Positions 56,036 through 64,000 of a DNA stretch of 64,000 bases are shown piece after piece (the stretch's first letter is position 1; every line of letters begins with the position of its first letter). A program made the position numbers and the translations under genes. The stretch is from the NCBI GenBank assembly GCA_031422295.1, contig JANOQM010000043.1, forward strand, positions 1 through 64,000, written 5' to 3'. A model generated the notes under the pieces. It did not search any database. It was given only the letters and a program-made list of their open reading frames with translations, and was not told where the DNA came from. This DNA is from JANOMH01 sp031422295 (GTDB taxonomy: Bacteria; Pseudomonadota; Alphaproteobacteria; Rhodobacterales; Rhodobacteraceae).

Positions 56036-56151
56036 AGCGGCGCACAAGTCACGGATTTTGACATTGTGGACCATCGCAGGCTGCCCTACTCTAGGGCGAA
56101 TAGGGCAGTCAAAAAACGACACGGTAAGGGCCGCGTGCCCAGGGGTTTCAG

Positions 56152-57420
56152 ATGGCAAGTGCGACTGGTGGCGACAGCAAGAATACGCTTTACTGCAGCT
56201 TTTGCGGCAAAAGTCAGCATGAGGTGCGCAAACTGATTGCGGGCCCGACTGTGTTCATCTGTGATGAATGCGTTGAATTATGCATGGATATCATCCGCGA
56301 AGAGACGAAGACCAGCGGGTTGAAATCATCCGACGGCGTGCCGACCCCGCGCGAAATCTGTAACGTGTTGGACGATTATGTCATCGGCCAGATGCACGCC
56401 AAGCGTGTGTTGTCGGTGGCGGTGCATAACCATTACAAACGCCTGAACCATTCGGCCAAAACCCAGGATATCGAACTGTCCAAGTCCAACATCCTGCTGA
56501 TTGGCCCCACCGGCTGTGGCAAAACCTTGCTGGCCCAGACCCTTGCCCGCATCCTTGACGTGCCGTTCACCATGGCCGATGCGACCACTTTGACCGAAGC
56601 TGGATATGTCGGCGAGGATGTTGAAAACATCATCCTCAAGCTGTTGCAGGCGTCCGAATACAATGTCGAACGGGCGCAGCGCGGGATCGTCTATATCGAC
56701 GAAGTTGATAAAATTACCCGCAAATCCGACAACCCGTCGATCACTCGCGATGTGTCTGGCGAAGGGGTGCAGCAGGCACTGCTGAAAATCATGGAAGGCA
56801 CCGTGGCTAGCGTTCCGCCGCAAGGCGGGCGCAAGCATCCGCAGCAGGAATTCCTGCAAGTCGACACCACCAACATCCTGTTCATTTGTGGCGGTGCCTT
56901 TGCGGGCCTCGACAAGATCATCGCGCGGCGTGGCAAAGGCTCTGCCATGGGCTTTAACGCTGACGTGCGCGATGTCGATGAACGCGGCGTGGGCGAGATA
57001 TTCGGCGATCTGGAACCCGAGGATTTGCTGAAATTCGGCCTGATCCCGGAGTTTGTGGGTCGTTTGCCAGTCATCGCCACCCTGACTGATCTGGACGAAG
57101 AGGCGCTGGTCACCATCCTGACCGAGCCGAAAAATGCGCTGGTCAAACAATACCAGCGCCTGTTCGAGATCGAAGATACCAAGCTGACCTTTACCGATGA
57201 TGCGCTCAAAGCCATCGCCAAGCGCGCGATCGAGCGGAAAACCGGCGCGCGCGGCCTGCGGTCAATCATGGAAGATATCCTGCTGGACGCGATGTTCGAG
57301 CTGCCCGGCCTGACTACGGTCACCGAAGTCGTGGTCAACGAAGAGGCCGTGGGTCCGGATCATGCACCCCTGATGATCCATGCGGATACGGCAAAGAAAA
57401 GCCTGTCCTCTGCCGGGTAA
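56152..57420 (+). CDS. clpX: ATP-dependent Clp protease ATP-binding subunit
   Basis: This 422-residue AAA+ unfoldase has an N-terminal zinc finger with two Cys pairs (CSFCGKSQ and CDECVELC), Walker A GPTGCGKTLL, Walker B VYIDEVDKI, and the sensor-2 Arg in TGARGLRSIMEDI. It recognises ssrA-tagged and other proteins and feeds ClpP. It lies 116 bases after clpP; that gap has a small GCCCTA-CTC-TAGGGC hairpin. Its stop overlaps the RidA gene start (TAATG). Confidence 0.97.
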   Translation: MASATGGDSKNTLYCSFCGKSQHEVRKLIAGPTVFICDECVELCMDIIREETKTSGLKSSDGVPTPREICNVLDDYVIGQMHAKRVLSVAVHNHYKRLNHSAKTQDIELSKSNILLIGPTGCGKTLLAQTLARILDVPFTMADATTLTEAGYVGEDVENIILKLLQASEYNVERAQRGIVYIDEVDKITRKSDNPSITRDVSGEGVQQALLKIMEGTVASVPPQGGRKHPQQEFLQVDTTNILFICGGAFAGLDKIIARRGKGSAMGFNADVRDVDERGVGEIFGDLEPEDLLKFGLIPEFVGRLPVIATLTDLDEEALVTILTEPKNALVKQYQRLFEIEDTKLTFTDDALKAIAKRAIERKTGARGLRSIMEDILLDAMFELPGLTTVTEVVVNEEAVGPDHAPLMIHADTAKKSLSSAG

Positions 57421-57800
57421 TGCCGGTCAAGCACATCTCTACCGGGTCGCCGTTCGAGGCGCAGATCGGCTATTCCCGTGCGGTCATTTCGGGCGGGCTG
57501 GTCTATGTGTCCGGCACCACGGGCTATGATTACGCCACAATGACCCTGCCCGAGGGCGTTGTTGACCAGTGCCGCAACGCGCTGGCCACCATCGCCAAAG
57601 TGCTGGAACAGGCGGGCTCCGGTCTGGATCACGTGTTGCGGGTCCATTACATCCTGCCCGATAAATCCGACTTTCCGGCCTGCTGGCCACTGACCAGCGT
57701 GGCATTCGCGAGGGCCTTGCCCGCCGCTACAATGTTTCAGGCCGGTTTAATGCAAGATGCGATGAAAATTGAGATCGAGGTGACCGCTCGTCTGCCATAG
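57420..57800 (+). CDS. RidA-family (YjgF/UK114) protein
   Basis: The 126-residue protein has the RidA fold with SRAVISGGLVYVSGTTGYD and DFPACWPLTSVAFA. Many members deaminate reactive enamines and imines. The catalytic Arg near residue 105 of classical RidA is not evident at the usual place (the C-terminal ARALPAATMFQAGLM carries one Arg), so it may belong to another Rid subgroup. It is translationally coupled to clpX. Confidence 0.87.
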   Translation: MPVKHISTGSPFEAQIGYSRAVISGGLVYVSGTTGYDYATMTLPEGVVDQCRNALATIAKVLEQAGSGLDHVLRVHYILPDKSDFPACWPLTSVAFARALPAATMFQAGLMQDAMKIEIEVTARLP

Positions 57801-57866
57801 TGGTCCGGCAGTCTGGACCTTGCCACCGAACTCGGGCACAACCGCGTCAACCAACGGAGCATCCTC

Positions 57867-58250
57867 ATGGGCCTTTTGACCACGATCAGCCGTTTTTTTA
57901 CCTGGTGGGACGGCCAGACGCATGGCACGCAACTGTTCACATGGCGCAAGGGCGTCCGGGTCGGCAATGACGCGCAGGGCAACGTGTTCTACCGCACCAA
58001 AAACGATAGCCGCCGCTGGGTAATTTTCAACGGCGCGATTGAGGCTACCAAAGTCAGTCCGGATTGGCACGGATGGCTGCACCGCACCTGGAACGAGCCG
58101 CCAACGGACCGGCCGCTGGTGCATAAACCCTGGGAACAGCCGCATCAGCAAAACCTGACCGGCAGCACCGCAGCCTATGCCCCAACCGGGTCAATCCGGC
58201 GGTCCGAAACCACGGCGCGCTCGGATTACCAGGCATGGACGCCGGACTGA
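57867..58250 (+). CDS. NDUFA12-family complex I accessory subunit
   Basis: This 127-residue protein resembles the NDUFA12 (B17.2) accessory subunit of alphaproteobacterial and mitochondrial NADH dehydrogenase (GVRVGNDAQGNVFYR, RRWVIFNGAIEATKVSPDWHGWLH, and a C-terminal YQAWTPD). It is thought to stabilise or help assemble complex I at the membrane. It starts 67 bases after the RidA gene and is convergent with the RTX gene, 8 bases away. Confidence 0.9.
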   Translation: MGLLTTISRFFTWWDGQTHGTQLFTWRKGVRVGNDAQGNVFYRTKNDSRRWVIFNGAIEATKVSPDWHGWLHRTWNEPPTDRPLVHKPWEQPHQQNLTGSTAAYAPTGSIRRSETTARSDYQAWTPD

Positions 58251-58258
58251 CCGGCCGT

Positions 58259-60925
58259 TCAGACCACCAGAATATCCGCCACCACAATTGTTTGCCCCGG
58301 TTGAACCTGCGCGAACAAAATACCGCGCGCCCCGCCCAGGCCATCGCGGTCAAAGTACAACTCGCCGGTGTCGACCTCATAAATGATCCGGTCCGTCGCA
58401 TCGCTGGCCAGCCCGGTTTGGTTGACGCGGAATGCAGACAGGTTCAGCGCCCCCGTGACCAGACCGGCAAAAACCGCATTATCAAGGGCAATTTCGTCTA
58501 CACCAGTTTGAAAATCAGCGATCAGGTCGATATTCGCAGGGCCGATTGCACTGGAAAAGACAAACTGATCGGCCCCGCCCAGCCCAAACAAACTATCCGC
58601 GCCGCCCATCCCGTTCAGCCGGTTCGCACCGGCATTGCCAATCAGGGACTGGCTGTATTGATTGCCGGTCAGGTTGATCGCAGCAAGGCCCGCCGCAGAA
58701 CTGGTCTGCAGAAATTCGATACTATCATCATCCGACAGCGTAAAACTGCTGCGCGACAGCACCCGGTCCGCAATGCCCTGTCCGGCTGCTTCGTAAATCA
58801 GGGTCTGGCTGTTGTGCAAAATATACGTGTCATTGCCCGCATTACCTTGCAGCTTATCCACGCCGGTACCGCTGCCATCTGTCAGCTGATTATTGCCCGC
58901 GTTTCCGACTATGGTCTGGGCCACATTGTTGCCGGTCAAATTCAGCGCCGTGGTCGCCTGCGGATCAACCGCACTTAGCCATTCAATATCCGCACCAACA
59001 GCCAGAACAAAGCTGACTGCGGTCAGGACACGATCCTTGGTGCCGCCAAGCGCTATTTCAGTCACGGTATCGGCCTGATGATCGACCACATAGATGTCGT
59101 TATCTGCGCCACCCTCCATCCGGTCATTTCCGACCCCGCCATTCAGCGTATCAATGCCTTCCGCCCCCAAAAGCGTATCATTGCCAGACCCGCCAAACAG
59201 CACATCATTGCCCATAAACCCGCTGATCCGGTCATTGCCGTCGATGCCAAACAAGGCGTCGTTATGCGCGCTGCCCTGCATCACATTTGCCCGGGTATCG
59301 TCACGCAGCACGAGGCCATTGGCAAAGGTCGCAGCGCCCCGGCTATCGTCCCACCAGGCGGCCACGGTATCGCGGAACGTCTCGATGGCATCGGCGCGGG
59401 GCGAATTCGGGCTGGTCGCGCTATCCCAGATACCCCAGCTGCCATAGCGGCTGGCGGGGCCGAAATCGGAAAACTGCGCCATCAGACCACCGCCATTGGC
59501 CTGCCAGATATTCAGATATTCAGTGTACAGCGTCCGAAACTCGGACCGGCTGACCAGATCAATAAAGAACTTGGTCTGCGCCGGGTCCTGCGCGCCGCCA
59601 AATAACCCCTCAAGATCAACAACGTGCTGGCCACCTTCATAGGCTTCCAATTGCCAGCCCAGTGCGGTGCTGACACCGGCATGATAGGCAATCGCCTCGT
59701 CGATATGGGCCAGAGAATCCTGGGCCGCACCATTGCGGATAAAATTGATCGCGGCGGCAAAACCGGCCTGGCCCTGGCTGATCCATCGATCAACCAAGGC
59801 CGAATAGTCCGCCGATCCGATAGAGCCGCCAAAATACGGCGCAATGGCATAGACATGAAACGGCGCATCGCGCGGGGCGACCCCGCCCGAGGCCACATGA
59901 TCCGGCGCATCCAGCGCGAAATTCTCCAGCCCGTTCCAGCTGGACTGGGTGGAAAACACGTTCAGCGCCCGGGTCCCGGTCTGGCCACCAAAAACCTGTT
60001 CGACGATATAGGCCATATTGGCGGCCTTGGCCCCATACCATTGCATCCAGCCGCCCTGCACATTGGCACCCCAGGCCGCCACGGCCCGCGACTGGGCCCA
60101 TTGGGCCTGCTCGAACCCCCAGTTCCAGACCTCGTTGGAATATTCAAACCGGGCCACTAGCCCCGGATCAAGGTTGTCGCGGACATAAGTTGCAAAGGCG
60201 CGGATATAGCTGTCGCTGGCCAGATGCGGAATGGTGAACCACGGATCGGTACGGGTCTGATTGGCCAGTTCGACCATGACCGAGATCGAAACACCGCGGT
60301 CCTCGCCTTCATACGTGGTTTGCCGGGCCGCATTTTCGGGCCGCATCTGCGACCAGCTGGTAATGTCCGAATTATTGGTGTCCATCCAATCCATGAACCG
60401 CAAGACCCTGAAATCCTGAATTTTCTCAAGGAAATCAGGATTGAACATAATACCCGCATCGATCAGGTCGGCGTCATCCTGATGGTAGAATTTGATATCC
60501 CGGATATAGTTGCCAGTGTTGTTCGGGTCGGTCGAGGTGATCGAAAACTGCGTGGTTCCGGTGCCGGCAATCCGCAGAACCATGCGGTTATCCCCAACAC
60601 TGACAACGGATCCACCGGACATGCTGTTCACCTCCAGGGTGCCCTCGCCTTGCCATTCAAGAATATACAGCCCGTCACGCTGATACCCCTCAGATGTGTT
60701 CCAGATCGTTGAAACGCGGTCAAATGGGGCGGCGCCACCGGTGCGGGTAAAGTCGCGGATCCAGCCATTTGCATCCAGATCCAGCATGTTGGCCTGCCCG
60801 GTATCAAACACGCCGGGGGCTTGGGTGTACCAGGGCCGGGTCATCAGGAACTGATTGACGAACGGATAGGATGTGGACCAATCCACGATTCCTGCCAAAT
60901 TAGTTCCAAGTGATGGTCCGGGCAT
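58259..60925 (-). CDS. Large RTX-repeat protein with glycosidase-like N-terminal half
   Basis: The 888-residue protein has three parts. The N-terminal 500 residues contain a glycoside-hydrolase clan A-like stretch, FEYSNEVWNWG, with the Asn-Glu pair (Glu265) typical of an acid/base. Calcium-binding RTX nonapeptides of the GGxGxDxLx type lie at about 560-612 (GNDVLFGGSGNDTLLGAEG). A C-terminal region follows, with further GNDTYILHN and GGADQFVF repeats. No Sec signal is present, so type I secretion is likely; no secretion genes are nearby. The start at MPGPSLG has AAGGAGAG before it. Substrate unknown. Confidence 0.8.
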   Translation of the reverse strand: MPGPSLGTNLAGIVDWSTSYPFVNQFLMTRPWYTQAPGVFDTGQANMLDLDANGWIRDFTRTGGAAPFDRVSTIWNTSEGYQRDGLYILEWQGEGTLEVNSMSGGSVVSVGDNRMVLRIAGTGTTQFSITSTDPNNTGNYIRDIKFYHQDDADLIDAGIMFNPDFLEKIQDFRVLRFMDWMDTNNSDITSWSQMRPENAARQTTYEGEDRGVSISVMVELANQTRTDPWFTIPHLASDSYIRAFATYVRDNLDPGLVARFEYSNEVWNWGFEQAQWAQSRAVAAWGANVQGGWMQWYGAKAANMAYIVEQVFGGQTGTRALNVFSTQSSWNGLENFALDAPDHVASGGVAPRDAPFHVYAIAPYFGGSIGSADYSALVDRWISQGQAGFAAAINFIRNGAAQDSLAHIDEAIAYHAGVSTALGWQLEAYEGGQHVVDLEGLFGGAQDPAQTKFFIDLVSRSEFRTLYTEYLNIWQANGGGLMAQFSDFGPASRYGSWGIWDSATSPNSPRADAIETFRDTVAAWWDDSRGAATFANGLVLRDDTRANVMQGSAHNDALFGIDGNDRISGFMGNDVLFGGSGNDTLLGAEGIDTLNGGVGNDRMEGGADNDIYVVDHQADTVTEIALGGTKDRVLTAVSFVLAVGADIEWLSAVDPQATTALNLTGNNVAQTIVGNAGNNQLTDGSGTGVDKLQGNAGNDTYILHNSQTLIYEAAGQGIADRVLSRSSFTLSDDDSIEFLQTSSAAGLAAINLTGNQYSQSLIGNAGANRLNGMGGADSLFGLGGADQFVFSSAIGPANIDLIADFQTGVDEIALDNAVFAGLVTGALNLSAFRVNQTGLASDATDRIIYEVDTGELYFDRDGLGGARGILFAQVQPGQTIVVADILVV

Positions 60926-61148
60926 GTTCTCTCCTTGACCCCCTGATGGGGCACCGGCGCTGTTGTGCGGGGCTACCGGCCCGGTTGTCATCTTGAAAAA
61001 ACTTACAATTTAAACGGTAGGCGCGGACCCGCCGGGCTAAAACCGGTTCTTCGGCAATGTGTTGCCATTTGATTGACCCAACGGTGCTGGACCCTGTGTC
61101 GCAAGGCGGTTAATTATGCATCAACGCCGGACCATAAGGATTGCCGCG

Positions 61149-61613
61149 ATGCGCGAAAATGCGACCGAAGTCATCGTCGGGGCCGTGGTTCTGGTCGTGG
61201 CCGCCGGATTTCTGACCTATGCCGCCCAGGCCACGGGGTTTACCCGCAATAGCGGCGATTTCACCCTGACCGCCAGTTTCCGGTCGATCGAAGGGGTCAC
61301 TGTCGGCACCGATGTCCGGCTGGCCGGGGTCAAGATCGGCACTGTCACCGCGACCGCCCTTAACCCGGACACCTACCGCGCCGACACTATTTTCTCGTTG
61401 GACCGGGCTGTGCCAATCCCCGATGACAGCACCGCTGTGGTCGCATCCGAGGGGTTGCTGGGCGGGACGTTCATCGAACTCGTGCCGGGTGGGTCGTTGG
61501 GGTTTTTCGCCGACGGGGCCGAAATTGTTGATACCCAAGGGGCGGTCAGCCTGCTGGACCTGCTGCTGAAATATGTCGGCGGCAGCCCCGATGCAGCAGG
61601 ACCCACACCATGA
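61149..61613 (+). CDS. mlaD: MlaD-family outer-membrane lipid asymmetry protein
   Basis: The 154-residue protein has an N-terminal membrane anchor (about 8-27) and an MCE domain (about 35-120; SFRSIEGVTVGTDVRLAGVKIG, LLGGTFIELVPGGS). MlaD carries phospholipids across the periplasm with MlaEF. The start MRENATEV has AAGGA nine bases upstream. It overlaps the next gene by 4 bases. The rest of the Mla system is not in the window. Confidence 0.88.
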   Translation: MRENATEVIVGAVVLVVAAGFLTYAAQATGFTRNSGDFTLTASFRSIEGVTVGTDVRLAGVKIGTVTATALNPDTYRADTIFSLDRAVPIPDDSTAVVASEGLLGGTFIELVPGGSLGFFADGAEIVDTQGAVSLLDLLLKYVGGSPDAAGPTP

Positions 61614-62014
61614 TGCGGATTCTGGTAGTTGCGCTGCTGTGCCAGGGGTCGATGGCCATGGCGCAAGAGGCGATCGCACCGCTTGAACCACTGGAACCCA
61701 CCGTTGCCCTGCCCGACGCCACGATTGCTGCGGGTGGCGTGGTCCGGGTGCTGGATAAATCCTCGGGCGAAACATTGGATCTGGAATTGCAGGCCGGGCA
61801 AACCGGGTCAATGGGGGCGCTGACCGTCACGCTGGACGAATGCCGCTATCCGACATCCAACCCCTCCGGCGACGCATTTGAACATCTGACGATCCATTAC
61901 CGCGATGCCACCGATCCGGTCTTTGCCGGGTGGATGATCGCCTCATCGCCCGCGCTGAACGCGATGGACCATCCGCGCTATGACGTCTGGGCATTGCGCT
62001 GCAGCACCTCCTGA
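61610..62014 (+). CDS. DUF2155 family exported protein
   Basis: This 134-residue protein has a signal peptide (about 1-18, ending AMA-QE), then a beta-rich domain with GGVVRVLDKSSGETLDLELQ, DECRYPTSN and GWMIASSPALNAMDHPRYDV, the pattern of the alphaproteobacterial DUF2155 family. Two Cys (in DECRY and LRCS) could form a disulfide in the periplasm. Function unknown. Its end overlaps the convergent aat by 37 bases. Confidence 0.85.
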   Translation: MMRILVVALLCQGSMAMAQEAIAPLEPLEPTVALPDATIAAGGVVRVLDKSSGETLDLELQAGQTGSMGALTVTLDECRYPTSNPSGDAFEHLTIHYRDATDPVFAGWMIASSPALNAMDHPRYDVWALRCSTS

Positions 62015-62640
62015 GGCGTGGGGATCGGCCCCTGCGCGTTAAAGTCCGCACTGTGGTTCAAGGCGACATGCAGGCGCTTGCGATACTCGGCGCGGCTGAT
62101 TTCAATCGCGCCTAAAGATGCCAAATGCGCCGTAAGGAATTGTGCGTCAAACTTACAAAAGCCCCCCACACGCAGTCGGTCGACCAGATAGGCGAGGGCT
62201 ATTTTTGATGCATCAGTGCGCCGCGAAAACATGCTTTCGCCGAAAAACGCAGCCCCCAGCGTCACCCCGTACACCCCGCCGACCAGTTCATCCCCGTCCC
62301 ATACTTCAACCGAATGGGCATGACCAATGTCGTGCAAGCCCTTGTAAAGCTGAAATATAGTGTCGTTGATCCAGGTTTCAGTCCGGTCCGCACAACCGGC
62401 CACCACCTCTGCAAAGGCCTGATCCGCACTGACCCGAAACCGCGTCGTCCTGATCCGCCGCGCCAGACTGCGCGATATATGAAACCGGTCCAAAGCAAAC
62501 ACCCCCCGCCGCTGCGGATCGACCCAGAAAATCTGAGTGTCAGCACGGTGTTCTGCCATTGGAAACAAGCCCTTAGCATAGGCCTGCAACAGAATCTCGG
62601 GGGTCAGAACCGGGCCTGACATCGGGGGCTGATCTTCCAT
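61978..62640 (-). CDS. aat: Leucyl/phenylalanyl-tRNA-protein transferase
   Basis: The 220-residue enzyme adds Leu or Phe to N-terminal Arg/Lys of proteins, marking them for ClpS/ClpAP. Motifs are ILLQAYAKGLFPMAEH, FWVDPQRRGVF, the HSVEVWDGDELVGGVYG core, and GESMFSRRTDASKIAL. The start at MEDQPPMSG fits family length; an upstream start would add an odd Cys-rich leader. Confidence 0.94.
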   Translation of the reverse strand: MEDQPPMSGPVLTPEILLQAYAKGLFPMAEHRADTQIFWVDPQRRGVFALDRFHISRSLARRIRTTRFRVSADQAFAEVVAGCADRTETWINDTIFQLYKGLHDIGHAHSVEVWDGDELVGGVYGVTLGAAFFGESMFSRRTDASKIALAYLVDRLRVGGFCKFDAQFLTAHLASLGAIEISRAEYRKRLHVALNHSADFNAQGPIPTPQEVLQRNAQTS

Positions 62641-62737
62641 TTTATGGCCATGTTTTCCTTGTATCGCCCCTGAATATGGGAACAATAGCAGGGCTGCCAC
62701 GCAATAATTGGCGCAAGTCAGGCAATGAGGCAGATCA

Positions 62738-63454
62738 ATGGCGGGCAAACCCGGTTTTTTCGATTTCGTTGAGGGGTTGGCCCATTATGACGGCCTTAAC
62801 CAACCCGTAGCCCGGCTGAACAAACGGCATGGGTTCATTATTGACGCCTTCAAGGACGAGATCAACGGCGCACGCGTCCTCGATCTGGCCTCGCATGACG
62901 GGCGTTGGTGTTATGCTTTTGCCGGGGCAGGGGCTGCGTCGGTTTTGGGGATTGAGGCACGGCAGGAACTGGTTGATGAATATGCGCAATACCCCGAAAC
63001 TGATTTCAAATCCCGCGTGACCCTGCGCTGTAATGACCTGTTTGACGGTATGGAGGCTGAGTCCAAGGCAGGTCAAACCTATGATGTGATTGGGGTTTTG
63101 GGGATACTCTATCATGTCATGGATCATTTTCGGCTGTTCCAGCTGGCCCGCAAACTGAAACCCAAACTGATCATTGTGGATAGCGAATTTATGCTACGCG
63201 ACGCGCCAATGATCCAGCTGGTCAAGGAACGCACTGATAACATTCTGAACGCTGCACCGCAAATTGCGGGGCAAGAGGTCGCAATCAAAGGCGTACCCAG
63301 CTTTGCCGCGATGGAGGTGATTGCCGAGGCGTTGGGTTACGATACGATCTGGTCAGACTGGAACAGCCTGCCCACTTACAATCGTGAAGGCGTAGGTGAT
63401 TACTATCGCCCTGCCAAAATGCGCCGCGCCACCTGTGCCTTGGTGCCGCGCTAA
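62738..63454 (+). CDS. SAM-dependent methyltransferase-like protein
   Basis: This 238-residue protein has a class I methyltransferase motif I, ARVLDLASHDGRWCYAFAGAG (split over residues 44-64), with motif II VLGIEA, and later YDVIGVLGILYHVMDHF. The SAM-binding Gly-rich loop is SHDG rather than GxGxG, so activity is not certain. It is divergent from aat and convergent with accC. Substrate unknown. Confidence 0.78.
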   Translation: MAGKPGFFDFVEGLAHYDGLNQPVARLNKRHGFIIDAFKDEINGARVLDLASHDGRWCYAFAGAGAASVLGIEARQELVDEYAQYPETDFKSRVTLRCNDLFDGMEAESKAGQTYDVIGVLGILYHVMDHFRLFQLARKLKPKLIIVDSEFMLRDAPMIQLVKERTDNILNAAPQIAGQEVAIKGVPSFAAMEVIAEALGYDTIWSDWNSLPTYNREGVGDYYRPAKMRRATCALVPR

Positions 63455-63460
63455 ATTGCC

Positions 63461-64000
63461 TCACGCGGCGAAATGTGTCTCCAGCCAATGTTCCAGCCAA
63501 TGGATCGTGTAATTGCCCGATTGCACATCCGGTTCGGCCAAAAGCGCATGAAACAAAGGGATTGTCGTATCCACCCCATCCACGATCAATTCACCCAAGG
63601 CGCGGGCCAGGCGGGCCAAAGCCTCGGGACGATCGCGGCCATGTACGATCAGCTTGGCAATCAGCGAATCGTAATAGGGCGGGATGCGGTAGCCGTCATA
63701 GATGGCTGAATCCATCCGCACGCCCAACCCGCCGGGGGCGTGGTATTGGGTGATTTTGCCGGGGCAGGGGCTGAAATTGGGCAATTTTTCCGCGTTGATC
63801 CGCACTTCGATGGCATGGCCGTTGATCACCAAATCTTTTTGGGTGAAGGACATCGGCAGGCCAGCAGCGACACGGATTTGTTCGCGCACCAGATCAATGC
63901 CGAAAATAGCCTCGGTCACCGGATGTTCGACCTGAAGCCGGGTGTTCATTTCGATGAAATAAAACTCGTCGTTTTCAAACAGAAACTCGACTGTGCCCGC
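63461..64000 (-). CDS. accC: Biotin carboxylase of acetyl-CoA carboxylase, partial
   Basis: The 3' end of accC is present: about 180 residues, open at the window edge on its N-terminal side. It includes EFLFENDEFYFIEMNTRLQV and EHPVTEAI, the ATP/metal Glu motif and catalytic Arg region of biotin carboxylase, and the C-terminal HGRDRPEALARLARAL. It carboxylates biotin on AccB for fatty acid synthesis. The order DUF2155, aat, accC is one I associate with Rhodobacteraceae. Confidence 0.96.
   Translation of the reverse strand, partial: AGTVEFLFENDEFYFIEMNTRLQVEHPVTEAIFGIDLVREQIRVAAGLPMSFTQKDLVINGHAIEVRINAEKLPNFSPCPGKITQYHAPGGLGVRMDSAIYDGYRIPPYYDSLIAKLIVHGRDRPEALARLARALGELIVDGVDTTIPLFHALLAEPDVQSGNYTIHWLEHWLETHFAA

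Noticed and set aside
56058..56092. TTGACA upstream of clpX as a promoter
   Set aside because: No acceptable -10 lies at 16-18 bases; the only A/T-like hexamer is 23 bases away.

Overview
This window looks like chromosome of a Rhodobacteraceae (Roseobacter-clade) alphaproteobacterium. The GC content is high, gene order is dense with ATGA stop/start overlaps, and the right end carries a gene order I associate with this family (an NDUFA12-type complex I subunit, mlaD, a DUF2155 gene, aat, then accC). No rRNA, tRNA, CRISPR array, transposase or prophage gene was seen. It reads mostly as a row of carbon-source catabolic modules, each with its own transcription factor and, usually, its own operator.

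Layout. (1) 1-14.2 kb is a sugar locus of unresolved substrate. It has a UxaA-family dehydratase, a GntR/FCD regulator, a TIM-barrel isomerase/epimerase, an aldo/keto reductase, an FGGY kinase, two RbsD/FucU mutarotases, a ribokinase and a split CUT1-type ABC transporter (two permeases, a large binding protein, a MalK-like ATPase). The same operator, GCTAACATGYTAG with a TAT tail in most copies, occurs four times at its divergent promoters, so the GntR protein probably controls the whole locus. In the middle sits a homologue of pentameric ligand-gated ion channels. (2) 14.3-22.3 kb is a histidine utilisation cluster: hutC-hutF leftward and hutI-H-G-U plus an FAA-hydrolase gene rightward, with a clear HutC-type operator over a strong promoter. 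(3) 22.2-35.4 kb is an inositol module. It has a Rieske ferredoxin and a fatty-acid-desaturase-like oxygenase resembling MocE/MocD of rhizopine catabolism, a LacI regulator, a TIM-barrel gene, a ribose/inositol-type ABC transporter, and iolG-iolC-iolD-iolE-(small membrane protein)-iolB. (4) 35.4-36.8 kb has a small membrane protein and a CorA-family transporter. (5) 36.9-45.5 kb is the glycogen operon glgB-glgC-glgA-glgX-pgm; glgC carries a one-base deletion. (6) 45.6-53 kb is a fructose-type ABC operon (frcB-C-A-K) with a ROK regulator, followed by a secreted five-bladed-propeller glycosidase-like protein and a second LacI regulator. (7) 53-64 kb is mostly housekeeping: a YihY/BrkB membrane protein, ArsR plus an SRPBCC protein, clpP-clpX, ridA, an NDUFA12-type gene, a very large RTX-repeat glycosidase-like protein, mlaD, DUF2155, aat, a methyltransferase, and the 3' part of accC, which runs off the window.

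How the parts fit. Histidine goes to glutamate by the two-step HutF/HutG branch. Inositol, and possibly methylated or aminated inositols if the MocDE-like pair acts as in rhizobia, would enter by the ABC transporter and pass through IolG/E/D/B/C. IolA and IolJ are not in the window. The fructose transporter lies directly upstream of, and on the same strand as, the glycogen operon.

All functional names come from motif and family recognition by reading; no database search was run. Least certain are the substrate of module 1, the role of the ion-channel homologue, and whether the glgC frameshift is real.
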